Source: Chloroflexota bacterium (GTDB lineage: Bacteria; Chloroflexota; UBA11872; VXNJ01). Taken from it: 10,434 bases of DNA. Below are positions 1 to 6,563 of this stretch, piece by piece. The translations under genes were made by a program, and so were the position numbers. Below the pieces are notes generated by a model. It had not been told where the DNA came from. It saw only the letters and a list, made by a program, of their open reading frames with translations, and searched no databases. The stretch is taken from the NCBI GenBank assembly GCA_026708165.1, contig JAPOVO010000295.1, forward strand, positions 1-10,434, given 5' to 3'. How positions within the stretch are numbered: position 1 is the first letter of the stretch; each line of letters opens with the position of its first letter.

Positions 1-510
1 TTTGGCCAAGGGAATTACGCCTATCGCCATAACGACGAGCTCGGGCTGGCCAGGACTATCGAGAAGGACTACCCCGACCTCAACTTTGGCGTAGCCGAAA
101 CGATGACCGGAAACGTCAAGTGGACGCACGGCGGGTTGGGATGCAAATGCATCTTCGCGGGCAGCAAGTACAAGGACGCCACTTGGGAGTGGATCCAGTT
201 TATGGCAGGCGCGGGTAACCTGGAGTACAACATTGAGTTCGGTTACGTACCGCCGCGGCAATCGAACCTGGATCTCTACATCAAGCATCCCGAAGTCGCC
301 AATAATCCCGTGAAGATCCGTGCGTTGGAGGAGGCGAAGTTCGGCCGGGTAGAGAAGGCGCCTGGACTCTGGGACATGTGGGATGTATTGAAGCCCGCTA
401 TGCAGGCGTTCGCGCTGGGTGAGAAGACTCCCAAGGAGGCCCTCGACGAGGCCGCCGACAAGATCAACAAGGACATTATTGGTAAGTATCGGGGCGCGCA
501 GACAGGTTAG
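1..510 (+). CDS. ABC transporter sugar-type solute-binding protein (3' part)
   Basis: This is the C-terminal 169 residues of an extracellular solute-binding protein; the reading frame is open to the left window edge, so the start and any signal peptide are missing. The visible part carries features usual at the end of family 1 (carbohydrate) binding proteins: a GG..C segment followed by a WEWIQFM helix, a VPPR motif near residue 84, a DMWDVLKPAMQAF helix, and a closing ALDEAADKINKDI helix. It stops with TAG and is followed after 34 bases by two permease genes, which identifies it as the substrate receptor of that importer. The protein would bind a sugar or sugar derivative outside the membrane and deliver it to the permease pair. 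The substrate cannot be read from this fragment. Family assignment is firm; ligand is unknown. Confidence 0.9.
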   Translation, partial: FGQGNYAYRHNDELGLARTIEKDYPDLNFGVAETMTGNVKWTHGGLGCKCIFAGSKYKDATWEWIQFMAGAGNLEYNIEFGYVPPRQSNLDLYIKHPEVANNPVKIRALEEAKFGRVEKAPGLWDMWDVLKPAMQAFALGEKTPKEALDEAADKINKDIIGKYRGAQTG

Positions 511-544
511 GCGCGGCCGCGAGAAAACCTAGGAGCCACTCCGC

Positions 545-1447
545 GTGGCAGTAACGGCTGGAATCCGGCGCCCGTCGCTGAGCAGGACTCAGCGGCGGGC
601 ACTGGTGAGCTTTCTCTTTGTCGTACCGGCGCTTGTCCTTTTCCTCACCTTTTTGGCGATACCGCTGGTCTACTCGGCCGGAATAAGCCTGTTTCGCTGG
701 ACCGGCATGTCCGAAGCAACATTCATGGGGCTGGAAAACTACGGACGCCTTCTTACCGACAATGTGTTCTGGCTCTCGATGAAAGCGACGGTACTCTATG
801 CCCTGATGGTGATCCCGGTGACAACGCTCGCTTCTCTTGTGGCGGCGATATTCGTCAATCAGGGACTTAGAGGCACGAACGTTTTCAAGAGCCTCATCTT
901 CATTCCGGTCATAACCTCAAGCGTGGTTATCGCTGTCGTTTGGAACTTCATTTATCAAGGCGGAGATGTAGGCCTTCTTAATGCCGTACTCGGATTAGTC
1001 GGAATTCCCGGTCACGTCTGGATGGGCGACATGCTTACCGCGCTTCCGGCGATAGCGGTAATTGGTGTGTGGCACCGGTTTGGCTGGTTCAGCGTATTGT
1101 TCCTGGCCGGTCTTCAGGACATCCCGATCGAGCAGCGAGAGGCGGCTGAGATCGACGGCGCGTCGCGATGGCAGGTCTTTTGGCACGTCACTCTGCCGCT
1201 GTTGAGGCCGACGATCGCGCTCGTGATGGTGCTGGGCGCGATTCAATCGTTCCAGGTGTTTGACGTCGTGTTCATCATGACCGAGGGGGGGCCGTACTAC
1301 AGCACGCACGTGCTTGGTTACTACATCTGGACCGAAGCCTTTCGCGGTCTTCGCATGGGCTACGCCAGCGCCATGAGCTACATTCTGTTCGGTTCGATCA
1401 TGATCATCACGCTGATCCAACTCCGGATACTCAGGCCGGCAACCTAG
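545..1447 (+). CDS. ABC transporter permease, MalF/UgpA type
   Basis: A 300-residue integral membrane permease of the carbohydrate importer (CUT1) class. About six hydrophobic segments are visible, near residues 20-45, 80-103, 112-137, 162-190, 222-245 and 272-296. The FMGLENYGRLL stretch (residues 60-70) is typical of this family, and the EAA loop that docks on the ATPase reads EAAEIDGAS at residues 199-207, followed by LPLLRP. The start is GTG at 545, supported by AGGAG at 531-535 with nine bases of spacing; the arginine-rich N-terminus before the first membrane segment fits a cytoplasmic start. It lies between the binding protein and the second permease and forms a heterodimer with the latter. 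No ATPase gene is present in the window, so the ATPase is either upstream or a shared MsmK/UgpC-like subunit encoded elsewhere. Confidence 0.95.
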   Translation: MAVTAGIRRPSLSRTQRRALVSFLFVVPALVLFLTFLAIPLVYSAGISLFRWTGMSEATFMGLENYGRLLTDNVFWLSMKATVLYALMVIPVTTLASLVAAIFVNQGLRGTNVFKSLIFIPVITSSVVIAVVWNFIYQGGDVGLLNAVLGLVGIPGHVWMGDMLTALPAIAVIGVWHRFGWFSVLFLAGLQDIPIEQREAAEIDGASRWQVFWHVTLPLLRPTIALVMVLGAIQSFQVFDVVFIMTEGGPYYSTHVLGYYIWTEAFRGLRMGYASAMSYILFGSIMIITLIQLRILRPAT

Positions 1448-1459
1448 GAGGCCTCAGTG
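1445..1459 (+). promoter_or_regulatory. Stop codon/ribosome binding site overlap coupling the two permeases
   Basis: The sequence TAGGAGG contains both the stop of the first permease (TAG, 1445-1447) and the Shine-Dalgarno AGGAGG (1446-1451) of the second, whose GTG lies at 1457-1459. Ribosomes finishing the first gene would sit directly on the initiation region of the next. The arrangement is directly visible; translational coupling is inferred. Confidence 0.75.
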
Positions 1460-2335
1460 GCGACTGCTACAGAAGTTGCGCGAATCCGCGGCCGGAGCTG
1501 GCTTGAGCGCTGGGTGCGATTCGGCATCCGCGCAACTGGGATCTATGTGGTCCTGGCACTCATGGGGATCACGTCTCTCCTGCCCTTTTTCTGGATGGTC
1601 TCCAGTTCGCTCAAGAATAGAGAGTCGTTGTTTGAATATCCGCCGCAGTTCATACCTGCCGAACCGACACTCGCGAATTACACTTTTCTGTTCGCCCAGA
1701 CGAACATACTTCGCTACACCTTGAATACCGCAATCGTCACCGTGGGAGTTACGGCGGTGGTGATCATCCTGGGATCAATGGCTGGCTATTCGTTTGCAAA
1801 ATTGGAGTTCCCCGGCCGTAACTTCCTCTTCTTCGGGATGCTTGGCGGACTCATGGTCCCATTCGAAGTTCTCATGATTCCCCTCTTCATCCTCGTTGTC
1901 CGTATGAAGTTGGCCAACACTTTTCCGGGGATCATCCTGCCCATGGCGGCTGGCCCGTTCGGAATCTTCGTCATGCGCCAGTATCTGCTCAGCATTCCCG
2001 ACGAGCTTCTAGATGCCGCGCGGGTGGACGGCGCCAGCGAGTTCACGGTTTTCTGGCGAATTGTAATGCCAATGAGCAAGCCGGCTGTAGCAGCGCTCGG
2101 CACGCTCATCGCAATCGGCGCATGGAACATGTTCATCTGGCCGCTGATAGTAACCTCGAAGGAAGAGATGCGTGTTTTGACGCTGGCGATCTCGATTCTG
2201 CAGCTCGAATACCGGGGGCTTTACGGAACGATGATGGCCGCTGCTACAGTGGCATTCGTGCCGGCGCTGGCTATCTTCCTCCTCTTCCAACGATATTTCG
2301 TTCAGGGAATCGCGCTCTCGGGACTTAAGGGATAG
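1457..2335 (+). CDS. ABC transporter permease, MalG/UgpE type
   Basis: A 292-residue second permease of the same sugar importer. Hydrophobic segments lie near residues 26-50, 85-110, 120-149, 155-175, 209-233 and 257-278. The EAA-type loop appears as DAARVDGAS at residues 186-194, followed by the IVMPMSKP element, and the protein ends with QRYFVQGIALSGLKG, the characteristic MalG/UgpE C-terminus ahead of the stop. The GTG start at 1457 is set by AGGAGG at 1446-1451, five bases away. The TAG stop of the preceding permease (1445-1447) overlaps this ribosome binding site, implying translational coupling that would keep the two permeases in equal amounts. It should pair with the 545-1447 product in the membrane. 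Substrate remains undetermined. Confidence 0.95.
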   Translation: MATATEVARIRGRSWLERWVRFGIRATGIYVVLALMGITSLLPFFWMVSSSLKNRESLFEYPPQFIPAEPTLANYTFLFAQTNILRYTLNTAIVTVGVTAVVIILGSMAGYSFAKLEFPGRNFLFFGMLGGLMVPFEVLMIPLFILVVRMKLANTFPGIILPMAAGPFGIFVMRQYLLSIPDELLDAARVDGASEFTVFWRIVMPMSKPAVAALGTLIAIGAWNMFIWPLIVTSKEEMRVLTLAISILQLEYRGLYGTMMAAATVAFVPALAIFLLFQRYFVQGIALSGLKG

Positions 2336-2348
2336 TCTCGGCCTTAGT

Positions 2349-2364
2349 GCGCCCTTTGGGGCGC
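2349..2364 (+). other. GC-rich hairpin between transporter and dehydrogenase genes
   Basis: A six-base perfect stem, GCGCCC paired with GGGCGC, with a TTTG loop sits 13 bases after the second permease and 37 bases before the TTG of the next gene. It is not followed by a T-run, so it is not a standard intrinsic terminator. It could protect the 3' end of transporter mRNA or reduce read-through into the dehydrogenase genes. A chance occurrence in GC-rich DNA cannot be ruled out. Confidence 0.35.
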
Positions 2365-2401
2365 GATTCGGCGGCGTCCGCGAGCTTCGAAAGGAGTTCC
2401 G

Positions 2402-3487
2402 TTGAATTACAGATCGGCAATTCTTGGCTGTGGTCCCAGAGGGAAGCATCATGCCGAGGTCTATCCAGATATTCCCAACATGGACCTGGTCGCCTGCTGC
2501 GACCTGGATGGCTCACGTCGCGACGCATTTGCAAAAGCCTTCTCGATTCCCGCTACGTATGCCGACGTTGATGAAATGGTCGCCAAGGAACGGCTCGACG
2601 TTGTCCATCTGGTCACCCAGCCGGACGTTCGGCTGGACGTAATGACCAGCGTGGCGGAAGCCGGTGTGCCGGCGATTATCGTAGAGAAGCCCCTGACACT
2701 CTGGCCGTCCGAAGCCGTCAAAATCGAGGAACTTGCGGCCCGCACGGGCTGCAAGGTGATTGTCAACACGCAGCGGCGTTACTTTCCCCAATATCCGGCA
2801 ATTAGGGACTTGATTAGGTCGGGGCGGGTTGGCGAAGTGGAGTTCATTCGAGCTAGCACTTGGGGAGGCCCGCTAGCCATGGGGCCGCACCTGCTTGACC
2901 TCGTGATGATGGTGCTTGACGATGAGCAGCCTGAGGCTGTCTGGGCGACTGCGGAGGGGCTGGAGGGCTACGAGTGGTCTCACGCTGCGCCCTCCCACGT
3001 CATGGCGACGTTCTGGCTTGCGGGCCAGCGCCGGGTCTTCTGGGAATGTTCGCCTAGGGGCATGGGAACCCGGGGTGAATCCCAGTACTGGATGCACCTC
3101 CACCTCGATGTCTGGTGTACCGAGGCCCTTATATGGGCTGAACAGGTAGGTACCTGGGGGTATCAGATACGCGGTGAAGCCGAAGTCTTCAGCGAGCCCG
3201 CAAGCTGGTGGGACCAGTCCATTCCCGGACAGAGAGATTTCACGGCCGCCGTTGCAGACTGGCTCGATGATCCGTCAAAACCACACGAGTGCCGGCTGGA
3301 AACGGCGCTGCCGGTGATGACGTCAATATTCGGCGCTCTCAAGTCGGCCAAACTTGGACATCGGATCTCGCTCGAAGACCGGGAGCAATTTATTCTGGAC
3401 GCATCTCAGCCCGGCCGCACTGTAACCGTGCCGGGCGGCGTGACGGATAACGATCTTAAATCGCTCCGCAACAGCCTGCCTCGATAG
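2402..3487 (+). CDS. Gfo/Idh/MocA family oxidoreductase (Trp-rich)
   Basis: A 361-residue cytoplasmic NAD(P)-dependent sugar or inositol dehydrogenase-like protein. The Rossmann fold starts at once: AILGCGPRGKHH (residues 6-17) contains the GxGxxG loop at 9-14, and CDLDGSRR (33-40) ends the second strand at the cofactor ribose site. The family's EKP motif is at 95-97, K96 being the expected catalytic lysine; QRRYFPQY (124-131) matches the position of the usual Q-R/N-R-F segment. H163 and D166 in GPHLLDL fit the HxxD catalytic pair. The start is TTG at 2402, chosen because AAGGAG at 2391-2396 lies five bases upstream and the fold needs this N-terminus. The C-terminal half is oddly tryptophan-rich: eleven Trp between residues 181 and 287. 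It lies 66 bases behind the permeases and before a second family member, so it probably acts on the imported compound. Substrate and direction are unknown. Confidence 0.9.
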   Translation: MNYRSAILGCGPRGKHHAEVYPDIPNMDLVACCDLDGSRRDAFAKAFSIPATYADVDEMVAKERLDVVHLVTQPDVRLDVMTSVAEAGVPAIIVEKPLTLWPSEAVKIEELAARTGCKVIVNTQRRYFPQYPAIRDLIRSGRVGEVEFIRASTWGGPLAMGPHLLDLVMMVLDDEQPEAVWATAEGLEGYEWSHAAPSHVMATFWLAGQRRVFWECSPRGMGTRGESQYWMHLHLDVWCTEALIWAEQVGTWGYQIRGEAEVFSEPASWWDQSIPGQRDFTAAVADWLDDPSKPHECRLETALPVMTSIFGALKSAKLGHRISLEDREQFILDASQPGRTVTVPGGVTDNDLKSLRNSLPR

Positions 3488-3534
3488 ATCTGCTCAAGCC
3501 GCTGATCAAGTTGTCGGCGGCTGGGAGCATGTGA

Positions 3535-4566
3535 GTGGCGAGTCCCCTGAGAGTTGCGATTGTCGGATGCGGCAATCGGAGCGTGGAGCATATGAATGCG
3601 GTCGACGCGGTCGTCGGCCTTGATATTGCCTCAGGGGCGGACGCGCAGGAGGCGGGACGAGACCGATTCGCTGAACGCTACGACGCGCCGGTGTTTGGCA
3701 AGTTCGCGGATCTGCTGGCCGCTTCCGTGCCGGATGTTGCGGCCATTTGCACTATGGAGTATCCGCGCTACGACCTGACCATGCAGGCCATAGAGGCTGG
3801 TGTGCGAGCGATCGTCTTGGAGAAACCGATGGCCCGAACAGTGATGGAGGCGCGCGAGATGGTCTCGGCGGCCGAGAGCCGGGGGATTCATCTGGTCGTC
3901 TGCCACCAGATGCGCTTTTCCGACGAGTTTGTATCAGCAAAATCGGCCCTTGACCGCGGTGCTATCGGGACTCCATATCTCTATCGGGCGACCTCGTTCG
4001 GTCACCTTATGGAGCAAGGGCCGCATATGGTCGACATGATCTTGTGGCTCGCGGGCGATCCCGAAGTCGAGTGGGTGATGGGACAGATCGCCGACGTTGA
4101 GTCCGGCAGATCGACGGTCCATCCGGCCCCGGCGTTCGTGTTGGGGTACGTTGCCTTTGTCGACGGGGCGCGGGCTATCTTCGAATGCGGGCGCAGTTTT
4201 CAGCGCGCCGTGAAGCTGCCTGACGAGACATGGCTGCAAAAACGGGTGCAGGTTCTGGGGGCCGACGGACTGATCGACTCGATAGTCGCCCACCATTGCA
4301 AGATTATGAGTCCATCCCAAGGAAACTGGAAAACGCTCGCGCAGGGTGCCGCAAGCTGGAATCGAGCCACCGACGCGTTTTACAAGGAGCTGCGCGACGT
4401 GGTCCACGACGGTGGCGTCCACAGGAACAATGGGGCCGCTTCGCTGAGAGGCTTCGAGATCATCCACGCTATATATGCCGCGGCTCTGGCACGCGACCGG
4501 ATTGCCGTTTCACCCGACTTTGACTCGACCGCCTTGGAACGGATTATGACTCTGGGGCGAACATGA
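3535..4566 (+). CDS. Gfo/Idh/MocA family oxidoreductase (second copy)
   Basis: A 343-residue NAD(P)-dependent oxidoreductase of the same superfamily as its upstream neighbour but strongly diverged from it. VAIVGCGNRS at residues 7-16 is the nucleotide-binding loop; the third glycine of GxGxxG is replaced by serine (S16), a variation that occurs in the family. EKP is at 96-98 (K97 catalytic candidate), CHQMRF at 123-128, and GPHMVDM at 162-168 supplies the H164/D167 pair. The C-terminal alpha/beta substrate domain covers about residues 130-330. The GTG start at 3535 is preceded by GGGAG at 3523-3527, seven bases away. It lies 47 bases after the first dehydrogenase and 69 before the MBL-fold gene, in the same transcriptional direction. 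The pair may carry out successive oxidation and reduction on one sugar, or use different cofactor or substrate isomers; this is inference. Confidence 0.9.
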   Translation: MASPLRVAIVGCGNRSVEHMNAVDAVVGLDIASGADAQEAGRDRFAERYDAPVFGKFADLLAASVPDVAAICTMEYPRYDLTMQAIEAGVRAIVLEKPMARTVMEAREMVSAAESRGIHLVVCHQMRFSDEFVSAKSALDRGAIGTPYLYRATSFGHLMEQGPHMVDMILWLAGDPEVEWVMGQIADVESGRSTVHPAPAFVLGYVAFVDGARAIFECGRSFQRAVKLPDETWLQKRVQVLGADGLIDSIVAHHCKIMSPSQGNWKTLAQGAASWNRATDAFYKELRDVVHDGGVHRNNGAASLRGFEIIHAIYAAALARDRIAVSPDFDSTALERIMTLGRT

Positions 4567-4635
4567 TGAAGATATCGACTCGCCAGCAGTAGATCTGCCT
4601 GCCACCACACCATTCACCGATTCGGAGGATCAATA

Positions 4636-5376
4636 ATGCGACTGACTGAGCATATCTATCTTGTCGGGGGCGGGGACGTTGGTTTCGGATTGAGCCATCC
4701 TGTCGACTGTCACGTATACGTCGTTACCGACGGTACGGTAGCAACCTTGATCGATTCCGGCGTGGGCATCGACATCGACCCGATCCTTCGGAATATCCAC
4801 GATGACGGGTTGTCGCTCGATTCCATAGAGCGGGTGCTGATAACCCATGCCCACGCCGACCACTCAGGCGGCTGCGGCAAGTGGCGAGATTTGCTTGGAC
4901 TCGAAGTGTGTGTCCCACGAGGCGTCAGAAGCTGCCTCGAGGAGGCGGACGAGGATGCGCTCTATCTCACCCAGGCAAGGGCTGCGGGCCGCTACCCGAT
5001 GGATTACCGTTTTCAGGCGGTTGAAGTCGGGCTCGAAGTATCGGAGGGAGATGAGATAGCGGTCGGGTCATTGACCCTGACGGTTGTCGAGAATCCGGGA
5101 CATTCGCGGCCGCACGTCGGCTACATGCTCGAATCGGACGAGTTGTCGTGCCTGTTTGGGGGCGATTTCCTGTTCCATGGCGGCAAGATCCTGCTCTTGA
5201 ATACCGCCGAATGCTCAATAACAGATTACGCCAACAGCATGGAGAAGTTTCGCGGCGCTGGACTCGACGCGTTGCTTCCGGGACATGGCGCCATCTCGTT
5301 AAGTGGCGCACAGGCTCACGTTGACGCGGCGCTGGCCCGGTTCGACGAGCTTGCGGTGCCGCCGAACTTCCTCTAG
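4636..5376 (+). CDS. Metallo-beta-lactamase-fold hydrolase
   Basis: A 246-residue MBL-superfamily protein with a complete dinuclear metal site: HAHADH at residues 71-76 (H71, H73, D75, H76), H156 in NPGHSRPH, bridging D177 in GGDFLF, and H217 in LLPGHGAI. This is the ligand pattern of the glyoxalase II/lactonase-like branch. The PGHS element continues with RPH rather than the common PGH. No signal peptide is visible, so it should be cytoplasmic. The ATG at 4636 is set by GGAGGA at 4624-4629, six bases upstream. It is the last gene of the plus-strand run and converges on the aldo/keto reductase with a 25-base gap. Behind two sugar dehydrogenases, a plausible role is hydrolysis of a sugar lactone or ester, but the family also includes thioesterases, phosphodiesterases and RNases, so the substrate is inference only. 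Confidence 0.88.
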   Translation: MRLTEHIYLVGGGDVGFGLSHPVDCHVYVVTDGTVATLIDSGVGIDIDPILRNIHDDGLSLDSIERVLITHAHADHSGGCGKWRDLLGLEVCVPRGVRSCLEEADEDALYLTQARAAGRYPMDYRFQAVEVGLEVSEGDEIAVGSLTLTVVENPGHSRPHVGYMLESDELSCLFGGDFLFHGGKILLLNTAECSITDYANSMEKFRGAGLDALLPGHGAISLSGAQAHVDAALARFDELAVPPNFL

Positions 5377-5401
5377 TCCGCAGACTGGCTCAGGCCTCGA
5401 A

Positions 5402-6379
5402 TCAGGTAACCTGCGGCGTCCGAAAGTCCGATACCGTGTCGAGCCGGGCGCGCTCCGTCTCGTCGAGCTCCCAATCGATCGCACCCAGGTTGTCTTCCAG
5501 GTATTGCATCCGACTCGGGCCAATCACGGCTACAGTCACGTCGGGACGGGAGAGCACCCAGTTGATTGCTACCTGCGTGGCGGGTTTGCCGTAGCTAACT
5601 GCGATTCGGGCGACCTCGTCGATCACGCTCATCGCCTGGTCGGTGACCGCGTCGTCGAATTCGTCGCTCCGTCGGACGTCCCAAAAGCTGTCGACGGGGG
5701 GCGGTCTGCCCCTGGAATAGCGACCGGAAAGAAGGCCGACCGCAAGAGGGCTATAGGCCTCGATCGCTACTCCCTCTTCGCGGCATAGGGGCATGACCTC
5801 CTTTTCCAGTTCCCGGTGGAGGAGGCTGTACGGATTCTGGATGCACGACGGTTTGATCGCACCGAGGCGGTCGGCGGTCCAGAGCATCTTGCACAGTTCC
5901 CAGGCGGCGAAGTTGCTCACGCCCCAATACCGGATCTTTCCCTGCCGCACTAGGTCGTCCATCGTTGCCACAACTTCGGCGTAGGGAGTGCTCGCGTCTC
6001 TAACGTGCAGTATGTAGATGTCGATGTGATCGGTGTTGAGTCGGCTGAGCGACCTCTCCACTTCCCTCATGACGTGGTATCGCGAGTAGCCGCTGTCGTT
6101 CGGTCCGCCGCCGACGGCGCTTGCGACCTTTGACGTGATAACCACCTCGTCTCGCCGGCTTCCAAGCGCTCTGCCTAACACTTGCTCCGATACGCCTATA
6201 TACCGGCGGTCGTCCATGGGTCCGTAGATGTTGGCGCAATCGAAGAGCGTAACTCCCAGATCGAATGCGCGGTCAATCAGCCTTTGCATCTCCCGCTCAT
6301 CCGACTGGCTTCGAAATCCCAATCCAAATGCAATGCGAGAGACCTTGAGACCTGACGCGCCGAAATTCACGTATTTCAC
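5402..6379 (-). CDS. Aldo/keto reductase
   Basis: A 325-residue NADPH-dependent (beta/alpha)8 aldo/keto reductase. The reading frame is open further upstream to 6523, but the start is placed at GTG 6379-6377 because AGGAGG (6385-6390) lies five bases upstream and the protein then begins VKYVNFGASGLKVSRIAFG, the standard N-terminus of the family. From this start the catalytic tetrad is intact: D47 and Y52 in FDCANIYG, K84 in ITSKV, H125 in ILHVRD. GVSNF (153-157) and QNPYS (181-185) are strand motifs, and VIGPSR near 275-280 is the cofactor phosphate-binding segment. It resembles the sugar-aldehyde/aldose dehydrogenase-type AKRs (L-galactose or D-threo-aldose dehydrogenase-like, YghZ-like) often found near Gfo/Idh/MocA genes. 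It converges on the MBL-fold gene and is divergent from the DUF402 gene, so it has its own promoter. Exact substrate unknown. Confidence 0.92.
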   Translation of the reverse strand: MKYVNFGASGLKVSRIAFGLGFRSQSDEREMQRLIDRAFDLGVTLFDCANIYGPMDDRRYIGVSEQVLGRALGSRRDEVVITSKVASAVGGGPNDSGYSRYHVMREVERSLSRLNTDHIDIYILHVRDASTPYAEVVATMDDLVRQGKIRYWGVSNFAAWELCKMLWTADRLGAIKPSCIQNPYSLLHRELEKEVMPLCREEGVAIEAYSPLAVGLLSGRYSRGRPPPVDSFWDVRRSDEFDDAVTDQAMSVIDEVARIAVSYGKPATQVAINWVLSRPDVTVAVIGPSRMQYLEDNLGAIDWELDETERARLDTVSDFRTPQVT

Positions 6380-6563
6380 CGGGACCTCCTCATAACGCTC
6401 ACGCCAGTGGAAGGCAGCGCCGGTGGAGATAACACAACGCGCGCGAAATCCGGCGTTTTTGGGTTCCCACGATGCCTTTGCGCCGTCGATGGGACCGACA
6501 TAGTCGCCACACTGCAGTGTCAAGGGCGTTACAAATCAAGACGACGGATCGAGGTCCGTACAA
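6380..6563. other. Divergent intergenic region
   Basis: This spacer separates the minus-strand aldo/keto reductase from the plus-strand DUF402 gene and should contain both promoters; it extends to 6641 if the DUF402 gene begins at its ATG. It holds the reductase ribosome binding site (6385-6390) and a perfect 12-bp palindrome (6509-6520). CGCCGG (6418-6423) and CCGGCG (6450-6455) form an inverted repeat before five T residues, but the 26-base loop makes it a poor terminator. I see no convincing -35/-10 pair and no RNA gene. Confidence 0.5.
6509..6520. promoter_or_regulatory. Perfect 12-bp palindrome, candidate operator
   Basis: The sequence ACACTGCAGTGT is its own reverse complement and lies 130 bases upstream of the aldo/keto reductase start and 44-122 bases upstream of the possible DUF402 gene starts. 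A position between divergent genes is typical for a dimeric regulator binding site. No regulator gene is present in the window, so its use as an operator is inferred from symmetry and location alone. Confidence 0.35.

Noticed and set aside
3934..4467. 177-residue minus-strand open frame opposite the second Gfo/Idh/MocA gene
   Set aside because: Antisense to a well-supported gene with intact motifs; no ribosome site or domain seen.
6418..6460. Inverted repeat CGCCGG...CCGGCG followed by five T residues, as a terminator
   Set aside because: The loop is 26 bases and the stem only six; no plus-strand gene ends upstream that would need it.
5402..6523. Longer 373-residue version of the aldo/keto reductase starting at 6523
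   Set aside because: The extra 48 residues resemble nothing in the family, and AGGAGG at 6385-6390 precedes GTG at 6379, which gives the normal family N-terminus.
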